DNA from: Clytia hemisphaerica
Lineage: Eukaryota; Cnidaria; Hydrozoa; Leptothecata; Clytiidae
NCBI GenBank assembly: GCA_902728285.1
Contig: CACVBU010000292.1
Span: forward strand, 519,103 to 583,102
Reading direction: 5' to 3'
Length of the DNA: 64,000 nucleotides
Positions within the stretch are counted from its first letter, which is position 1. Each line of letters starts with the position of its first letter. The notes beneath the pieces are model-generated. The model worked only from the letters and a program-made list of their open reading frames with translations, had not been told where the DNA came from and did no database searches. This document shows positions 41,706 to 53,200 of this stretch, piece after piece. A program made the translations under genes and the position numbers.

Positions 41706-42259
41706 TTATTTTGCTAGTTTATTTATGCAATAACTATCCAGAAGATTTGATTTTTTGTCGATAGAAATTGATTTAATTTTTTCACTCCAATTGTCTTTGT
41801 CCAAAAGGAATTCTATTTCACTAATGTCTATTTCACAAATAAGAGTAGAGGTTTTTGTGTGTGCTTCATTAGCAGAAAGGAAAGAAAAATTTTTGACGTG
41901 GGAGTTTAATTCCACTAGATTATAAGGTTTTTCAAAATTGTGTTCATGGAGAATGACTTTGATCTTTTCCTTCTTTGGTGGTTCTTGAAGAATAAGTGGA
42001 TTGGGTTTAGATCTATTCGTTTCAAAGCCAGATTCCAGAACAACATTTTCATCAGAAGAGTCAGCAGGTTTTTCTTTGGTGTTTTAGAGGAGGAAGGGGT
42101 GGAAGATGATTGTGAGTTTGAACGAGGTCTTTTAATTCTAGAAATACCAAAGTGGACTTTTTGTTTTTTCTGAGTAATGAAGTCAGTTCTTAGATCTTCA
42201 ATGCTCTGACTTACATCTTCGAGAGGTGATGTAGGTCCTCTTTTTGTACTATTAGACAT
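41706..42259 (-). pseudogene. N-terminal fragments of the Jockey-type ORF1
   Basis: Two adjoining frames: 42,259-41,915 starts MSNSTKRGPTSPLEDVSQSI and is Ser- and basic-rich; 41,915-41,706 starts MELNSHVKNFSFLSANEAHT. Both precede the zinc-knuckle frame in order and orientation and make sense only as parts of one ORF1 broken by frameshifts. Confidence 0.6.
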
Positions 42260-42321
42260 AGTAAGAAGAAGTAGGTAATAGAAAAAGTAATGTAAATAAG
42301 TTTAGGAGATAGACAAAAGTA

Positions 42322-42346
42322 GATAGATAGATAGATAGATATATAT
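42322..42346. repeat. GATA microsatellite at a LINE junction
   Basis: (GATA)n run between the 3' UTR of the PHD-finger LINE and the 5' end of the Jockey-type LINE. It could be the 3' tail of the former. Confidence 0.7.
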
Positions 42347-42849
42347 TTACCGGGGTTTAAGACTCCTAAGAAATATTTACATTCTCTAATTATAAACAGA
42401 TAAAAACACTGATATAAATAAATATTTTTCTTTTTATGAATGTTACACAGTTTAATGAAGACTATAAATAAAATCCTTTTTTATAGGAAAAAAAAGATGT
42501 AATGTTTCTAATTTTTTGGTATACTAATGCGTTTACTTTGAGTAATTAAAAGCAAACAGAAGAGGTCTTATTTTAAGATTGGACAAGAAATTTGGGTTTA
42601 ATACGGAAGGTGAGCCCAAGAAATAGTAACTGAATACTAGAATGCCCAGGGGACCTTGGAAATAAGACGCAGGTGTTATTCAATTAAGGTCCAGGTGTCC
42701 GAAGCCTGTTTCAAGAATGATATAATAATAAGCAGTACGAGAGTAATTATAACAATAATAATAGTAGAAATAATAATAAAAGAGAGAAAAAAAAAAAAGA
42801 CAATAAAGAAGAAGAAAAGAACAAAGGGTAATGATAATAATTAGCTAGA

Positions 42850-45800
42850 CTACTTTTCTGCCATGGAAGTCAAGATAAAGCTACGAAGGTGATTTTTGAG
42901 AGTTGATTTGGATGATGAGGAAAGGTCTATGACAAGTTTTGAATGAAGGCTGTTCCAATCCTTAGTAACAAGGTTTGCAATATTATAAGAACCATACGTT
43001 ACCGAGTTTGTGATAGTTAAGTCAAGCTGATAATTGGTGCTTCGTGTATTGTGATCCTCTCTAAGTTTCCTAAGAAAGTTATCAAAATAAACAGGTAATT
43101 TCTTGTTGAAGAAGTCAAAGGCAAATAGACAATTTTTAAGAGAACGCTGTTTGATAATGGGGAGAATACGTGAATTGATGTAAAGTGGTAAAACAGATTC
43201 CCTTTGGTTTTTGAAGTGAATGATACGAAGAGCCTTATTTTGAAGTTTTTCGATTCTATTTAGACGCTCTTGAGTAGTAAAACCTAGAAATGGAAGACAG
43301 TAATTGACATGGGATTCAAAGAGGGAGTAGTATACAGATAATAGCGTCTTGTAGTCAACATAATGCCTAAGTTTCGAAAGTATACCTACAGTGCTAGCAA
43401 GTTTTTGAGAAAGTTTGAGCAGATGAGTATCCCAGTTAAGATTTTCATCAATTATAACACCAAGATATTTAGCATGATGGGAAGGTTTGATTTGCTGTCC
43501 ACTTAATCTGAAGTTTAAATGTTTTGTGATTTTTGTTCTGATAGTTCTGAATAAAATAATTTCGGTTTTTGATGTATTGAGACTTATCTTATTGGCTCTG
43601 AGCCAATGAACAAGTAGAGCAAGATCTCTGTTTACTATCCTGTTCAGTTCTTTCAGTGATTTCTCAGTGAATACTAAACTGGTGTCATCTGCAAAATGAA
43701 TGGAAGTGGAATAACAAACTGAATTATGCAAATCATTTATGTAGATAATGAACATAAGGGGTCCTAGAACAGACCCCTGAGGCACCCCATGCTTGACTTC
43801 ATGATAGTTTGATTTTGCATCATTTATGACAACACATTGAGATCTGTTTTTAAGATAGGATTCAAAAACCTTTAGAGCAACTCCTCTTACTCCATAATGA
43901 CATAGTTTTTGCAATAAAATATTGTGATCAATAGTATCAAAAGCTTTTTGAAGGTCAAGAAATACTGCGGCTGAAAATTCAGTTTTGTCAAGTGAGCTTC
44001 TGACAATTTCTGTGAGTGCTGTGATAGCATGTGTTGTACTATGCCCCTTTCTAAATCCGAACTGGTTTTTGAAAATCACTGATTGTTTTTCAAAAAATTC
44101 AGTAAGCCTGGAATGTAATAAAGTTTCAAAAATTTTGTTTATGTTTGATAGTAAAGAGATTGGCCTATAATTACTTACCTCGGTCCTAGCGTTCTTTTTG
44201 TGGAGAGGCTTAATATTTGCTTTTTTTAGACAGTCAGGATACTCACCTTTGTCAAGACATTCATTGAATATGTAAGATATAATTTCACTAGCAGTAATTG
44301 ATGTCATCTTTAGAATTTTAGGATCGATACTGTTAGGGCCTGACGCCTTTTTCAAGTCAATTTTTTCAATAAGTTTATATACAGCCATTGGAGTTGTTGG
44401 AGTAAGATGAATGGAAGCATTAGTAGGATTGCCCATAAAATCAGTGAAAATCTTGTTGGTTTGAGGTATTTTAGCCTTGGTTTTTTCGGCTATCGACCCA
44501 TAAAAATCATTAAAAAGTTCTGCTATATCCTCTTCTTTAGTTATATGAGCATTGTTGTGAATCAAAAGCTTAGGAGAGGAGCTATCTTTAGTTTTGGTGT
44601 TAGTGATTTCGTTTATAGTTTTCCAAATGAGTGATAAGTTTGTCTTGTGACGGAAAAAGTATTCTTTGATGTATTTGTTTTTGCTAATTCTGAGAAGTTT
44701 TATTATGAAATTCCTGTGTCTTTTGTATCTAGCAAATTTTGGAATTTTTTCAGGAGAATCGTCTTTGAGTTTTAAATATTCACCGTGATACTTGTCTCTG
44801 TTGAGCATAGCTTGACGCAAGCCGAAAGTGACCCATGGTTTGGGTGAGATAAAATCATTGATAAACTTTGTTTTGACTGGAGCATGTTGATCAACAAGGT
44901 TGTTGGTAAGGTTGATAAAAGTTTCAAGTTTTTGGTTTGAAGTTTTGTTTTCAAAATGGTCAGGCCAAGAAATAGAGATAAAGTCGAGTAAAAAATCTTC
45001 CCGATCAAATTTGCTAAAGTCCCTCCATGATTTCTTTGTTTTGGTACGTTTGTTAGCTGAAATATCAAGATTAAGAATTTGGGGGAGATGGTCAGAAATT
45101 CCGCAAATAAGATTATGAGAATTTGATTCAAAAGACAGTATGTTTGTGAAAATGTTGTCAATGAGAGTTTTGGAGTAAGGCGTTATTCTAGTTGGTCTGG
45201 TGATTTGAGGAGTGAAAAATCGAGAAAGATTTGTTTCAAGAAAATCCTTGTGACTAGGTTTAAGATCAGCTTTCAAAAGATCAATGTTAAAATCACCCAT
45301 TAATATTGCCTGTTTGTTTTCACTGTTGATTTTATCAAGAAGATTAGAATAGAGAATGTTAAATTCGTCAATATCCATGTTAGGATGTTTGTAAATACAA
45401 GCAACAATAATACTGGGATGGTTGTCTAATATAACTTCATGAATGATTGATTCAACTTCATTTCTTTTGTAAATTTTTAAGTCATCCCTGGGATTAGTTT
45501 CATATTCTTTGGAAAAGTAAAGTCTTGCACCACCTTTGTTAGAGTCAGTGCAGCAGTCATAATGATTATAGCCTTGAATTTTAGCCGCATTTTCTGCTTT
45601 TTCTTTGTCTTTGAAGCCAGTTTCTGTTATTCCAATAATTTGAAAAGGGTTAACTCTGTTCGAGATTATGTTAATTAGATTTTGTTTATGTAGTTCTAGA
45701 GATGCGATATTCATATGGAATGTAGATAATGAATTCTTGGAAAGTTTTTCAGCCTTTTTGTTTTGTTCACTTAGTGAGAGATAGGGACAATGTATGTCTT

Positions 45801-46137
45801 GCCCCATCTCAGTTTCTGCAAGTGCAAGATCAATGTCTTTAAAAAATTGAATGTTTAAATTGTTTTCAGGGTCAGAAAAAAGAAGATGATCACAACACTT
45901 ACCTTGGAGAGTTAGTTTGAGTCCTTCATCAGTGAGGCTGTCAAAGACGGCTTCCTTCTTGAAACATTTTTGGCAGAGCCATGCATCATCTGGATTTGAA
46001 TCTAAAAGCTTTTGGTAGTCAGAAGGTGATGTGTTATTACATTTAGCATGAATCCAAAAACGACAATTATTACAGTAGATACCTCTATGAGTGGTTGCAA
46101 CTGGGTTGTAGCAGACCCCACAAGGGAAGGCAACCAT
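42850..46137 (-). CDS. LINE ORF2: PHD finger, endonuclease, reverse transcriptase
   Basis: The 1095-residue frame is intact. Residues 6-58 form a C4HC3 PHD finger (Cys6, 9, 22, 25, His30, Cys33, 55, 58). An APE-type endonuclease follows at about 135-360 (FHMNIASLELHK, IIGITETGF, LMGDFNIDLLKAD, GISDHLPQIL) and a reverse transcriptase at about 620-900 (NYRPISLLSNINKIFETLLH, FLDLQKAFDTIDHNILL, HGVPQGSVLGPLMFIIYIND, IHFADDTSLVF). The C-terminus has LQNKALRIIHFKN. The RT and C-terminal motifs suit the CR1/L2 group. PHD fingers read histone H3 tails in other proteins and might steer insertion; that is inference. Confidence 0.88.
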   Translation of the reverse strand: MVAFPCGVCYNPVATTHRGIYCNNCRFWIHAKCNNTSPSDYQKLLDSNPDDAWLCQKCFKKEAVFDSLTDEGLKLTLQGKCCDHLLFSDPENNLNIQFFKDIDLALAETEMGQDIHCPYLSLSEQNKKAEKLSKNSLSTFHMNIASLELHKQNLINIISNRVNPFQIIGITETGFKDKEKAENAAKIQGYNHYDCCTDSNKGGARLYFSKEYETNPRDDLKIYKRNEVESIIHEVILDNHPSIIVACIYKHPNMDIDEFNILYSNLLDKINSENKQAILMGDFNIDLLKADLKPSHKDFLETNLSRFFTPQITRPTRITPYSKTLIDNIFTNILSFESNSHNLICGISDHLPQILNLDISANKRTKTKKSWRDFSKFDREDFLLDFISISWPDHFENKTSNQKLETFINLTNNLVDQHAPVKTKFINDFISPKPWVTFGLRQAMLNRDKYHGEYLKLKDDSPEKIPKFARYKRHRNFIIKLLRISKNKYIKEYFFRHKTNLSLIWKTINEITNTKTKDSSSPKLLIHNNAHITKEEDIAELFNDFYGSIAEKTKAKIPQTNKIFTDFMGNPTNASIHLTPTTPMAVYKLIEKIDLKKASGPNSIDPKILKMTSITASEIISYIFNECLDKGEYPDCLKKANIKPLHKKNARTEVSNYRPISLLSNINKIFETLLHSRLTEFFEKQSVIFKNQFGFRKGHSTTHAITALTEIVRSSLDKTEFSAAVFLDLQKAFDTIDHNILLQKLCHYGVRGVALKVFESYLKNRSQCVVINDAKSNYHEVKHGVPQGSVLGPLMFIIYINDLHNSVCYSTSIHFADDTSLVFTEKSLKELNRIVNRDLALLVHWLRANKISLNTSKTEIILFRTIRTKITKHLNFRLSGQQIKPSHHAKYLGVIIDENLNWDTHLLKLSQKLASTVGILSKLRHYVDYKTLLSVYYSLFESHVNYCLPFLGFTTQERLNRIEKLQNKALRIIHFKNQRESVLPLYINSRILPIIKQRSLKNCLFAFDFFNKKLPVYFDNFLRKLREDHNTRSTNYQLDLTITNSVTYGSYNIANLVTKDWNSLHSKLVIDLSSSSKSTLKNHLRSFILTSMAEK

Positions 46138-46229
46138 GGCAGAGAGAGGGAGGAGAAGGAGAGAGAGAGAGAGAGAAAAAAAATATATATATATAAAGAT
46201 GGTAATTTAAAAAAAATAAACAAAAACAA

Positions 46230-46264
<35 letters not shown>

Positions 46265-46475
46265 AGTAGATTAAAAAATGAAAATATAGAAGTTAAAAAT
46301 AAAATAAAATGCTTCGTTGGACGGACAAAGGACCTTAAATAAAAATATAAAACCGTGAAATGGGAGTCAAAAGTGAAGGGTATGAAGCAGAATGTTAAGG
46401 AAATTTCAACCATTTGATAGTGGAATAATACTATGGCAAGGGTTAGGAAAGGGACCCAACTATCCTAGCAAATAT
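46138..46475 (-). other. Low-complexity spacer between LINE ORFs
   Basis: On the plus strand this is a GAGAGA run (about 46,139-46,177), a TATATA run and an A-run of about 50 nt (46,212-46,263). Read along the element it is T50, then (TA)n, then (CT)n just before the ORF2 ATG. ORF2 translation would have to bypass it. Confidence 0.7.
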
Positions 46476-47240
46476 CTAAAATGATTGAACAAGAGAAAAA
46501 TTCTCATTAGAGTTCTTTTTCCTACCAAGTAGGGTAGCAGGGTAGTTGAGTCTATATTCCATATCTTTGTGAGTTTGAAGGAGTGATTTACGATGGGCCA
46601 GGGCTTTGTTACGTCGAATTGTGGTGGACTTGGAAAACTGTTGACTAACGGAAATGAAGGAACCTCTGTTAAGCTTGTTATGCTTTATTATTGTGTCCAA
46701 AATACTATTTGAGTCTCTCCACGACAGAAATTTGACACTTATGGAAGGAGCATTTGATCGATTGTTGTTGTTGATTTGTCGGTTTCGCTTGAAATTACGG
46801 TGTCCTCTTTCAACTGCTCCTTTAAAGAATTCCTCACCGATGGTTGATTTGTTGGCAATAAATTTGGCGAGACTGTCAATGGTGATGTCGGAAGAAGTTT
46901 CCTTTTTAGGGTCATATGGGATGTTTTTAAAAATAAGTGTGGATCTAAGATTACGATCAGTCTGTTCAGCGAGATCAACTTGCAGTTTCTCAATTTGTTG
47001 ATGAATTTCATTGTTGTGGTTGTTGTTTGATGTCTTGTTTTTGTCAGCAGCATCAATCTGATTATGTTGATTGTTCTCCAGCAGAGTAATTCTGTCTTCT
47101 AGAGTTTTAATTTTGTCATCATATTTTGACTCAACAAGTTTGAGTTTCCCATCGATGGAATCCTGGAAATCTTTGAGCTTTTCATTCAGTATGTTTGAAA
47201 ATACTTCTTTTAGTTCGTGATGGTGACCATATGTTGTTCC
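46476..47240 (-). CDS. LINE ORF1 with coiled coil
   Basis: One frame without stop from about 47,262 to 46,476 reads EVFSNILNEKLKDFQDSIDG, KYDDKIKTLEDRITLLENNQ (coiled coil), QTDRNLRSTLIFKNIPYDPK (RRM-like start as in L1-type ORF1 proteins) and ends NSNENFSLVQSF. There is no ATG at the start, so the 5' part is truncated or shifted. It fits an RNA-binding LINE ORF1 partner of the downstream ORF2. A frame with an ATG at 46,700 covers only the end. Confidence 0.65.
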   Translation of the reverse strand, partial: GTTYGHHHELKEVFSNILNEKLKDFQDSIDGKLKLVESKYDDKIKTLEDRITLLENNQHNQIDAADKNKTSNNNHNNEIHQQIEKLQVDLAEQTDRNLRSTLIFKNIPYDPKKETSSDITIDSLAKFIANKSTIGEEFFKGAVERGHRNFKRNRQINNNNRSNAPSISVKFLSWRDSNSILDTIIKHNKLNRGSFISVSQQFSKSTTIRRNKALAHRKSLLQTHKDMEYRLNYPATLLGRKKNSNENFSLVQSF

Positions 47241-47414
47241 ATAATGCCAAAGAATGTAGATAAAACAGATAATTCAAAGTGATTTTGAAGATTGAAGCAG
47301 ATTTTTGTTTGAAATTATGTTGAAGATAGGTTGAAATTTCCTAAGCTTTAGTTTAGCGTCCTCACAGCTCGGCTACCATTTTGCGAAAAAAGTAATCCAG
47401 AAGTAAACTTGAGG

Positions 47415-47446
47415 GACCAAGACAGAAGTCTGGTCCAAAACAATGC
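47415..47446. repeat. Hairpin motif outside the left end of the CACTA-like element
   Basis: GGACCAAGAC, 4 nt, GTCTGGTCC, then AAAACAAT. Almost the same text in the same direction lies at 63,606-63,635, just outside the right end. Confidence 0.6.
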
Positions 47447-47480
47447 ACAAAAACAACGAAATCTGATGATATCCCTTAAG

Positions 47481-47960
47481 AAAATTTTAAGTATGCATCT
47501 AGTATGCATCAGTATGATTATAGTATGCATGTAGTATGCATCAGTATGAGCATACTTGCATACCAAAAAACAAGTATGCATAAATTTAATAGCATACTTA
47601 ACACAAGTATGCCTCTAGTATGCATTCTGAACACAAGTATGCATCTAGTATGCATACTAAAATTGAGTATGCATACTAAGTCTGCATATCATACTGAAGT
47701 ATGCCATTAGGTCTGCATACCAAACTTAAGTATGCCATTAGGTTTGCATACCAAACTTAAGTATGCCATTAGGTCTGCATACCAAACTTAAGTATGCCAT
47801 TAAGTCTGCATACCAAACTCAAAAATGCCATCAGGTCTGCATACCAAAATGAAGTATGCCATTAGGTCTGCATACCAAAATTAAAGTATGCCATCAGGTC
47901 TGCATACCAAACTGAAATATACTGCCATGTAAGCAAATATGCATACTAAACATAAGTATG
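47481..47960. repeat. Left subterminal repeat array
   Basis: The first part has irregular AGTATGCAT units. From about 47,690 a regular 31-bp unit follows, about seven times: GCCATTAGGTCTGCATACCA plus AACTTAAGTAT. GTATGC and GCATAC cores are the constant part. In plant CACTA elements such subterminal motifs bind the accessory protein TNPA. Confidence 0.85.
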
Positions 47961-49857
47961 CTACAAATATGAAATCTCAGCTAGACTATAAGAGCAGGTT
48001 TAGTAGTCTTAGCCAAATGTAGACTAATAATAGTGGATAATCCCTTATCAATTAATTAAAATCATCCTATTTTTGCCTTGCAAAAAGAACTGAAATCGAG
48101 AAAGGCTAGGATAGGCCAAATGTTAAAAAAAAAGAATGACATCCTAAACACATGTATGCTTCAATCTTAAATTTAAACCAGACTTCAAAAGAAGGTTTGT
48201 AAATTGTAAATTGCCTCAGAAATTGAATGTATTTTGAACAAAAAAAGTAAACAAGGAATTTGTTACCTGGAAAATTCTTTTTGAATACAAATTCTGTTCT
48301 GCCTTTTCAAGGATGCATATTTGGTTAGAAAAAATAAACTTACATAGATTGATGGTGACAAAGAAGATCATACCTTCTCAATATTTACCAATGACTGTTC
48401 ATCTTTTTTAAGTGTTTTTTTATTAGTTAATTGCACTTAAAAGAAAATAATTAATGAATGTTATATGATGAAGACAGGACGGTCGATTGTAATTATACAA
48501 TATTGACTGTTTTGGAGGTGCATAGGGGAAATCTTGACAACAGCCGATTCAGACCGAGCTTGCACCAAACTGACCAAACTCTTTAATGCAACAAATTCTG
48601 AAGAAGAAAACTATGTGTTCACCTGTAAGGGACACTATCGTCACAACCAGTTATAATAATCAATATCTGTACCTGTTCTTATACAATGTGTTCTCACAGA
48701 ATTAATAGACAAAGTATGTAACATAATGTTATTAAGATAGTTCAAACTGAAATCATGATAAATCTAATAGACAATGAATTGAATAAAAAATACACAAGAA
48801 AATTGAACTAAAATTGGCTAGAAATCTAGAGAAAATGAGCTAAAAACTGAAAAATTTAACATGTGAAAATATAGCAACATGAATGTTGTAACTTTAGCTT
48901 AACTTCAAGAAAAGCTATCTAGAAATACATAAAAAATTTTATGCCTAAGCCAAATGGGCTGATGTGCAGAAACTGAAAACAAGAAAATGCAGAAAACAAC
49001 ATATCAGGTAGTCAGTATACTGAAACTGCGCAATAAGTTAAAATTTAAATGATTGAATTTATGTTGAATGATTGGCTAAAATTGTGTCTGTGTCAATTGA
49101 TGTCCACTTACAATGCTTCTCATAGCTTGTTAGATTTGATGTGAAAACCAAGTGGAAAAAATGACTACTTATTGCAAAAAATTGAAACAGGTAGATAATT
49201 GGCTACATGTTAATAAACTAATTATGTATTAAAATGTTACAAAAGACAAACTTAAACTGAGTGTAACCTAACATAGAAGAAAGTTATGCGATAAACTCAT
49301 ATTGCTCTGATTTAAATAAAGAAGAAAATTAGTTTCTCAGGTAAAAAGGGTATGAAAACTATGAATAATAAACAAACAGATTTTAAAATTTGATGAAAAA
49401 TTTTAACCATTTCGAGTAAATTATGAACATATAACTACTGTAAATTGATAAAGCTAAACATTAAAAATGTAATCATTTTTGAGTCTTAGGATGAAAAATG
49501 ACAGAGTCAAAAATAAATAAACAAATAAATTCAAAGTTAACTGTTTTTCCCACACAAAGGTAAAAGTTGGATGAACCAGTAGAACACTGTTCTTTGAAAA
49601 AATATTTATCAATGTTACTATTAGAGAAAATTCTATAGATAATTGGCTTGACATTAATTGCAAATGATATATAACATAATAGGTTTTTGGAGACTAATAT
49701 AGAAAAAGATAATGTTTTTATGATAATACACCACCTGGAAACAATGTAAAGTAATTTTCATTAATCAAAAAACTATTCAAGATTACAATTAGATTAAAAT
49801 ATTGATAAACGATCATAATTTTATGTGAAATCAAAGGAAGAAATAGAGTGTGTGTAA
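47961..49857. other. Non-coding left interior of the CACTA-like element
   Basis: AT-rich, no exon that I can support on either strand. It lies between the left subterminal array and the 3' end of the transposase gene. Confidence 0.5.
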
Positions 49858-50028
49858 GACAGAGCAAGAGAGAGAGAGCAAGAGAGAAAGAGAGCAAGAG
49901 AGAAAGAGAGGAAGAGAGAGAGAGAGAGGAAGAGAGAGAGCAAGAGAGAGAGAGAAAGAGAGAGACAGAGAGAGAGAGCACAAGAGAGAGACAGAGAGAG
50001 AGAGCACAAGAGAGAGGCGGAGAGAGAG
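49858..50028. repeat. GA-rich microsatellite
   Basis: Interrupted (GA)n with GAGAGAGCAAGAGAGAAAGA-type units over 170 bp, downstream of the transposase stop. The open frames across it are low complexity. Confidence 0.9.
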
Positions 50029-50272
50029 GCTTTATTACATTATTATTATAAAATTCTAAACGTATAATTTAGAATCACGCTAAAATTATTAATCTAATAT
50101 GCTTATTTCTCTGAAGAAAAAGAATGGATCATAACAAATGGAAAGAAAAATGAACCTTCATGAGTATATAACCCAGAACAATGCCCAATGACCAAAGCTC
50201 AATAATTTTCCAATTCTTTTACCAAATCCAGGTCTCAGTGTGCTTTTTAAAAAACATGTGAAAAAACTTAAA

Positions 50273-53200
50273 TTAATCAGATTCTAAAATATTAGGAAAT
50301 TCTGTAATGTAGGCATTTCCACCATCAACTTCAAGAGATATGCATTGTTCAAAGATGTCTTTAATTTCAATGATGCTCAATTTGTTATCAAGCTTGACTT
50401 TTTTAACCAAACATTTGTTTTCATCAAACTTCAAACATTTCAGAAAGCTGCTTGATGGTGCAAATATTTGAACTGGTTCAACATTAAAGTAATGTCCAAA
50501 AGCAATATAATATGAATCTCCATCATCAGTTTTAAAGCAAGCAAAACGTTGAATGGAAAAGTAGTGGCCTGTGGTCAGAGAAACGGATATACTATTTCGA
50601 CGGACTTCTTTTGTGCGACAACCAGATCTTATTATGAACCCACCAAGCTTAATAGATGGAAAGGTTGACACTGATGAATGCATTACCATAAACCGACTTG
50701 TAAATAGTTGGTCTTCTTCTCTGGTGACATAATAAGGTGAAAGACTGCCAATACCAGTTAACGTTTGAGTAATTCGAAAAATATGTTTGTGGTAGGTTCC
50801 ATTTAGTTGCTTCAAGTACTTGTGCTCCTTGGTGTTTGGTTTTATACAAATTTCTGCGAGGTATGGAAGATTATTTGAGGCAGAAACAGCACTTGCTAAT
50901 TGAAAAGGAATGTTTTGTGTACCATGGATGAGTTTTAAAATATAACCATTCTTATCCTCAAAACTGAACAAGCTATAAACATAGAGAGGACCAAGCTCCA
51001 AAACAGTTTGCGGTAGATGTACCAAAGAGTGGATATTAATGGTCATATAACGGCGGGTATAGAGCTTATCGAAAGATGCACAGAATAAGAAGAGAAATCT
51101 TCTGGCAGTATTAATATCGTCTAAATTAATTTTTGATTTCAGCAGAAGGTGAACAGCATGACTGAGTAGATAAAAATGCTCAAAATAAATTGACGGTAGA
51201 AGATTTAACATAACAGGAACAAAATAATACAGCAAAAATGAGCGAAACTCTGATGCTTTCCAATAGCCAAGATTACCTTTGATGGTACGGGGTACACGAG
51301 ATATATGATTTGGTGGCTTCAGGGATACTAAACGATTTTCTATGGTAGGTAATGCTTGAAAAACAGAATAACTTTCTCCTTTATGGGAGCCATCAAACCA
51401 AAAAGACATAAGTAACTTTGTGACTCCAAGAAGAACTGCATGCATGTAATCGATACCCATACCACGAATGACATCATAATCTGGCACAAGCATTAATGGC
51501 GATGGTCCTTTAACACCCTTAACATGTGCCTCGCTAGAGTTGATTGCTTCAATAGCATATTCCTTTGTCTTGGAGTGTGTACGAGGAGGGCCAGACGGGT
51601 TAGCCTTATCAAACGGAAAGCATCTCACATTACCATTTTTATTTGTCTTTTCTGTTTTTCCTTCCTGTAAACATTTAGGACACCCATAAAATGAATTGAA
51701 CTGCTGAAAGTTTAAGACACTCGCTTTAGCAGGCATATCAAAGGTTCCACAGAGCAACATTGACTTGATTGTTACATCTTTATTAATTTTGATTCCAAAA
51801 TAGGAAAATTCTCTCAATGTTTCAAATTGTGGTGGCAAGAATAAGAGCATGTTAGGATGAGTTTCACCATACCACAGGCCACTGATTAATATATTCTCCT
51901 TTTTTCTTCTGTCTTCATAAGGTAATTCGTTAATGGTGTAGAAAACTGGCCAGATAGAAGATTTGATACTTTTAAAAAGGGGTACACCATCTGTATTCCA
52001 CATAAAGGAAATGTTCAAAGGATTGTTCAGAAACGAAGAAAATGATTTGTAGAGTGAAAAGTCGTAAATATCAGACGGGGAAGAAGAATTACGATTGAAG
52101 CGGTGTAACAGCTTTTCCAACATTCCAGCACGTGAGAAAATGGACTTGATTTGGGCTTTGATATCAAATTCCATAAAATAAGATTTAGACAATGGTTTTG
52201 AAGACTTTTTTGATTGAGCACAAGTAGAATTTGGACACACTGTACTGTTTTTATCAAGTTTCATTAAACATTCCTTGCAAAAGTAATGGGTTTTGACATT
52301 GGGTGATAAAGAACCAAGCATTTTCTTGAGGATGAACAAGGATTTAGGAAAAATGTGATTTTTAGGCAAAAGAATATTAATCAGCAGAATCAAGGATGAA
52401 AGTGCAACACCAGGTAGTTTGAATTTCTGGACAAAGGCAATAACAACTGTAAGTGCAGCTCCGAGTGATATGTCAGAACCAGGATGGAGAGGAGAAGAAA
52501 ATTGACTTGTTCCACCAGAATTGGATTGATCAGTTTCTTCTACGTGTACTTCTGGATCATCTGTATTTAATGGAAAGATCAGTAGTTTAATTTTCACATG
52601 TAAATCTTTATTAAGAACTTTTTTATATACATTTAGTGTATTCATTCTAAGGCAGTTCCAGTTATAGTCCGTTTACCCCGCTGTGGACGATATGGATTTT
52701 CAATGATACACATAAGACATAACATTCAAGATTTTTTAAAGAACAAGTGATACTTTTATGGACCTAACTGGTTATCAAACCTAATGGATGAACATCAATG
52801 ATTCCATTCGAAGATATTGACATTCAAAGTTCCAAATTCAAGACAAGACAAGTTTTGGAAAATCCAGGATTTTTCCTCATTATTTAGCTAAGTATCGGAA
52901 AATCCATAAAATTTGCTCTATTTTTTCTTGCAAAGTATCAGAAAATCCAAGATTTTCCCATAAAAAATCTCGAATGTTACGGAAAATCCTGAAGTTTTTC
53001 AAAAGTAAATTGTTACAGAAAATCCATGTCGTCCACAGGAGGGTAACGGACTATAACTTGAAACGCCCATTTATTTGTTATAAAATCTCCTTTTGTCGAA
53101 GAGTTCATGTCACTTACTTCACACAGTTTCATTTTCACACATAAAAAGGAATTTTAACGAGAAAGATATTTACAAGAAAGCTTTCCACTTACTCAATGTA

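Larger units (their letters stand above)
38081..42310 (-). mobile_element. Jockey-type LINE, decayed
   Basis: On the minus strand the element has a gag-like ORF1 with CCHC knuckles (fragments 42,259-40,635) and an ORF2 with endonuclease and reverse transcriptase (40,638-38,081) broken by several frameshifts and at least two internal deletions. The coding part ends with TRITELYREARVTSLEDRI, text typical of Jockey/I-group C-termini, and a stop at 38,081. It is no longer able to move by itself. Confidence 0.8.
42320..47400 (-). mobile_element. CR1/L2-type LINE with PHD-finger ORF2
   Basis: Minus-strand element with ORF1 (about 47,240-46,476), a spacer of low-complexity T and CT runs, ORF2 (46,137-42,850) and a 3' UTR of about 500 bp ending at a TATC repeat near 42,324-42,345. 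The repeat may be its tail. The 5' limit near 47,400 is a guess; the element abuts the CACTA-like element there and the Jockey-type LINE at the other end. Confidence 0.75.

Noticed and set aside
46048-46269. Frame ending in a Lys run
   Set aside because: It is read through the GAGAGA and A-run spacer of a LINE, antisense to ORF2.
47481-47960. CRISPR-like array
   Set aside because: The 31-bp units are contiguous tandem repeats without unique spacers, in a eukaryotic transposon end.
49718-50059. Open frames rich in Ser/Leu or Arg/Glu on both strands
   Set aside because: They are translations of the GA-rich microsatellite.
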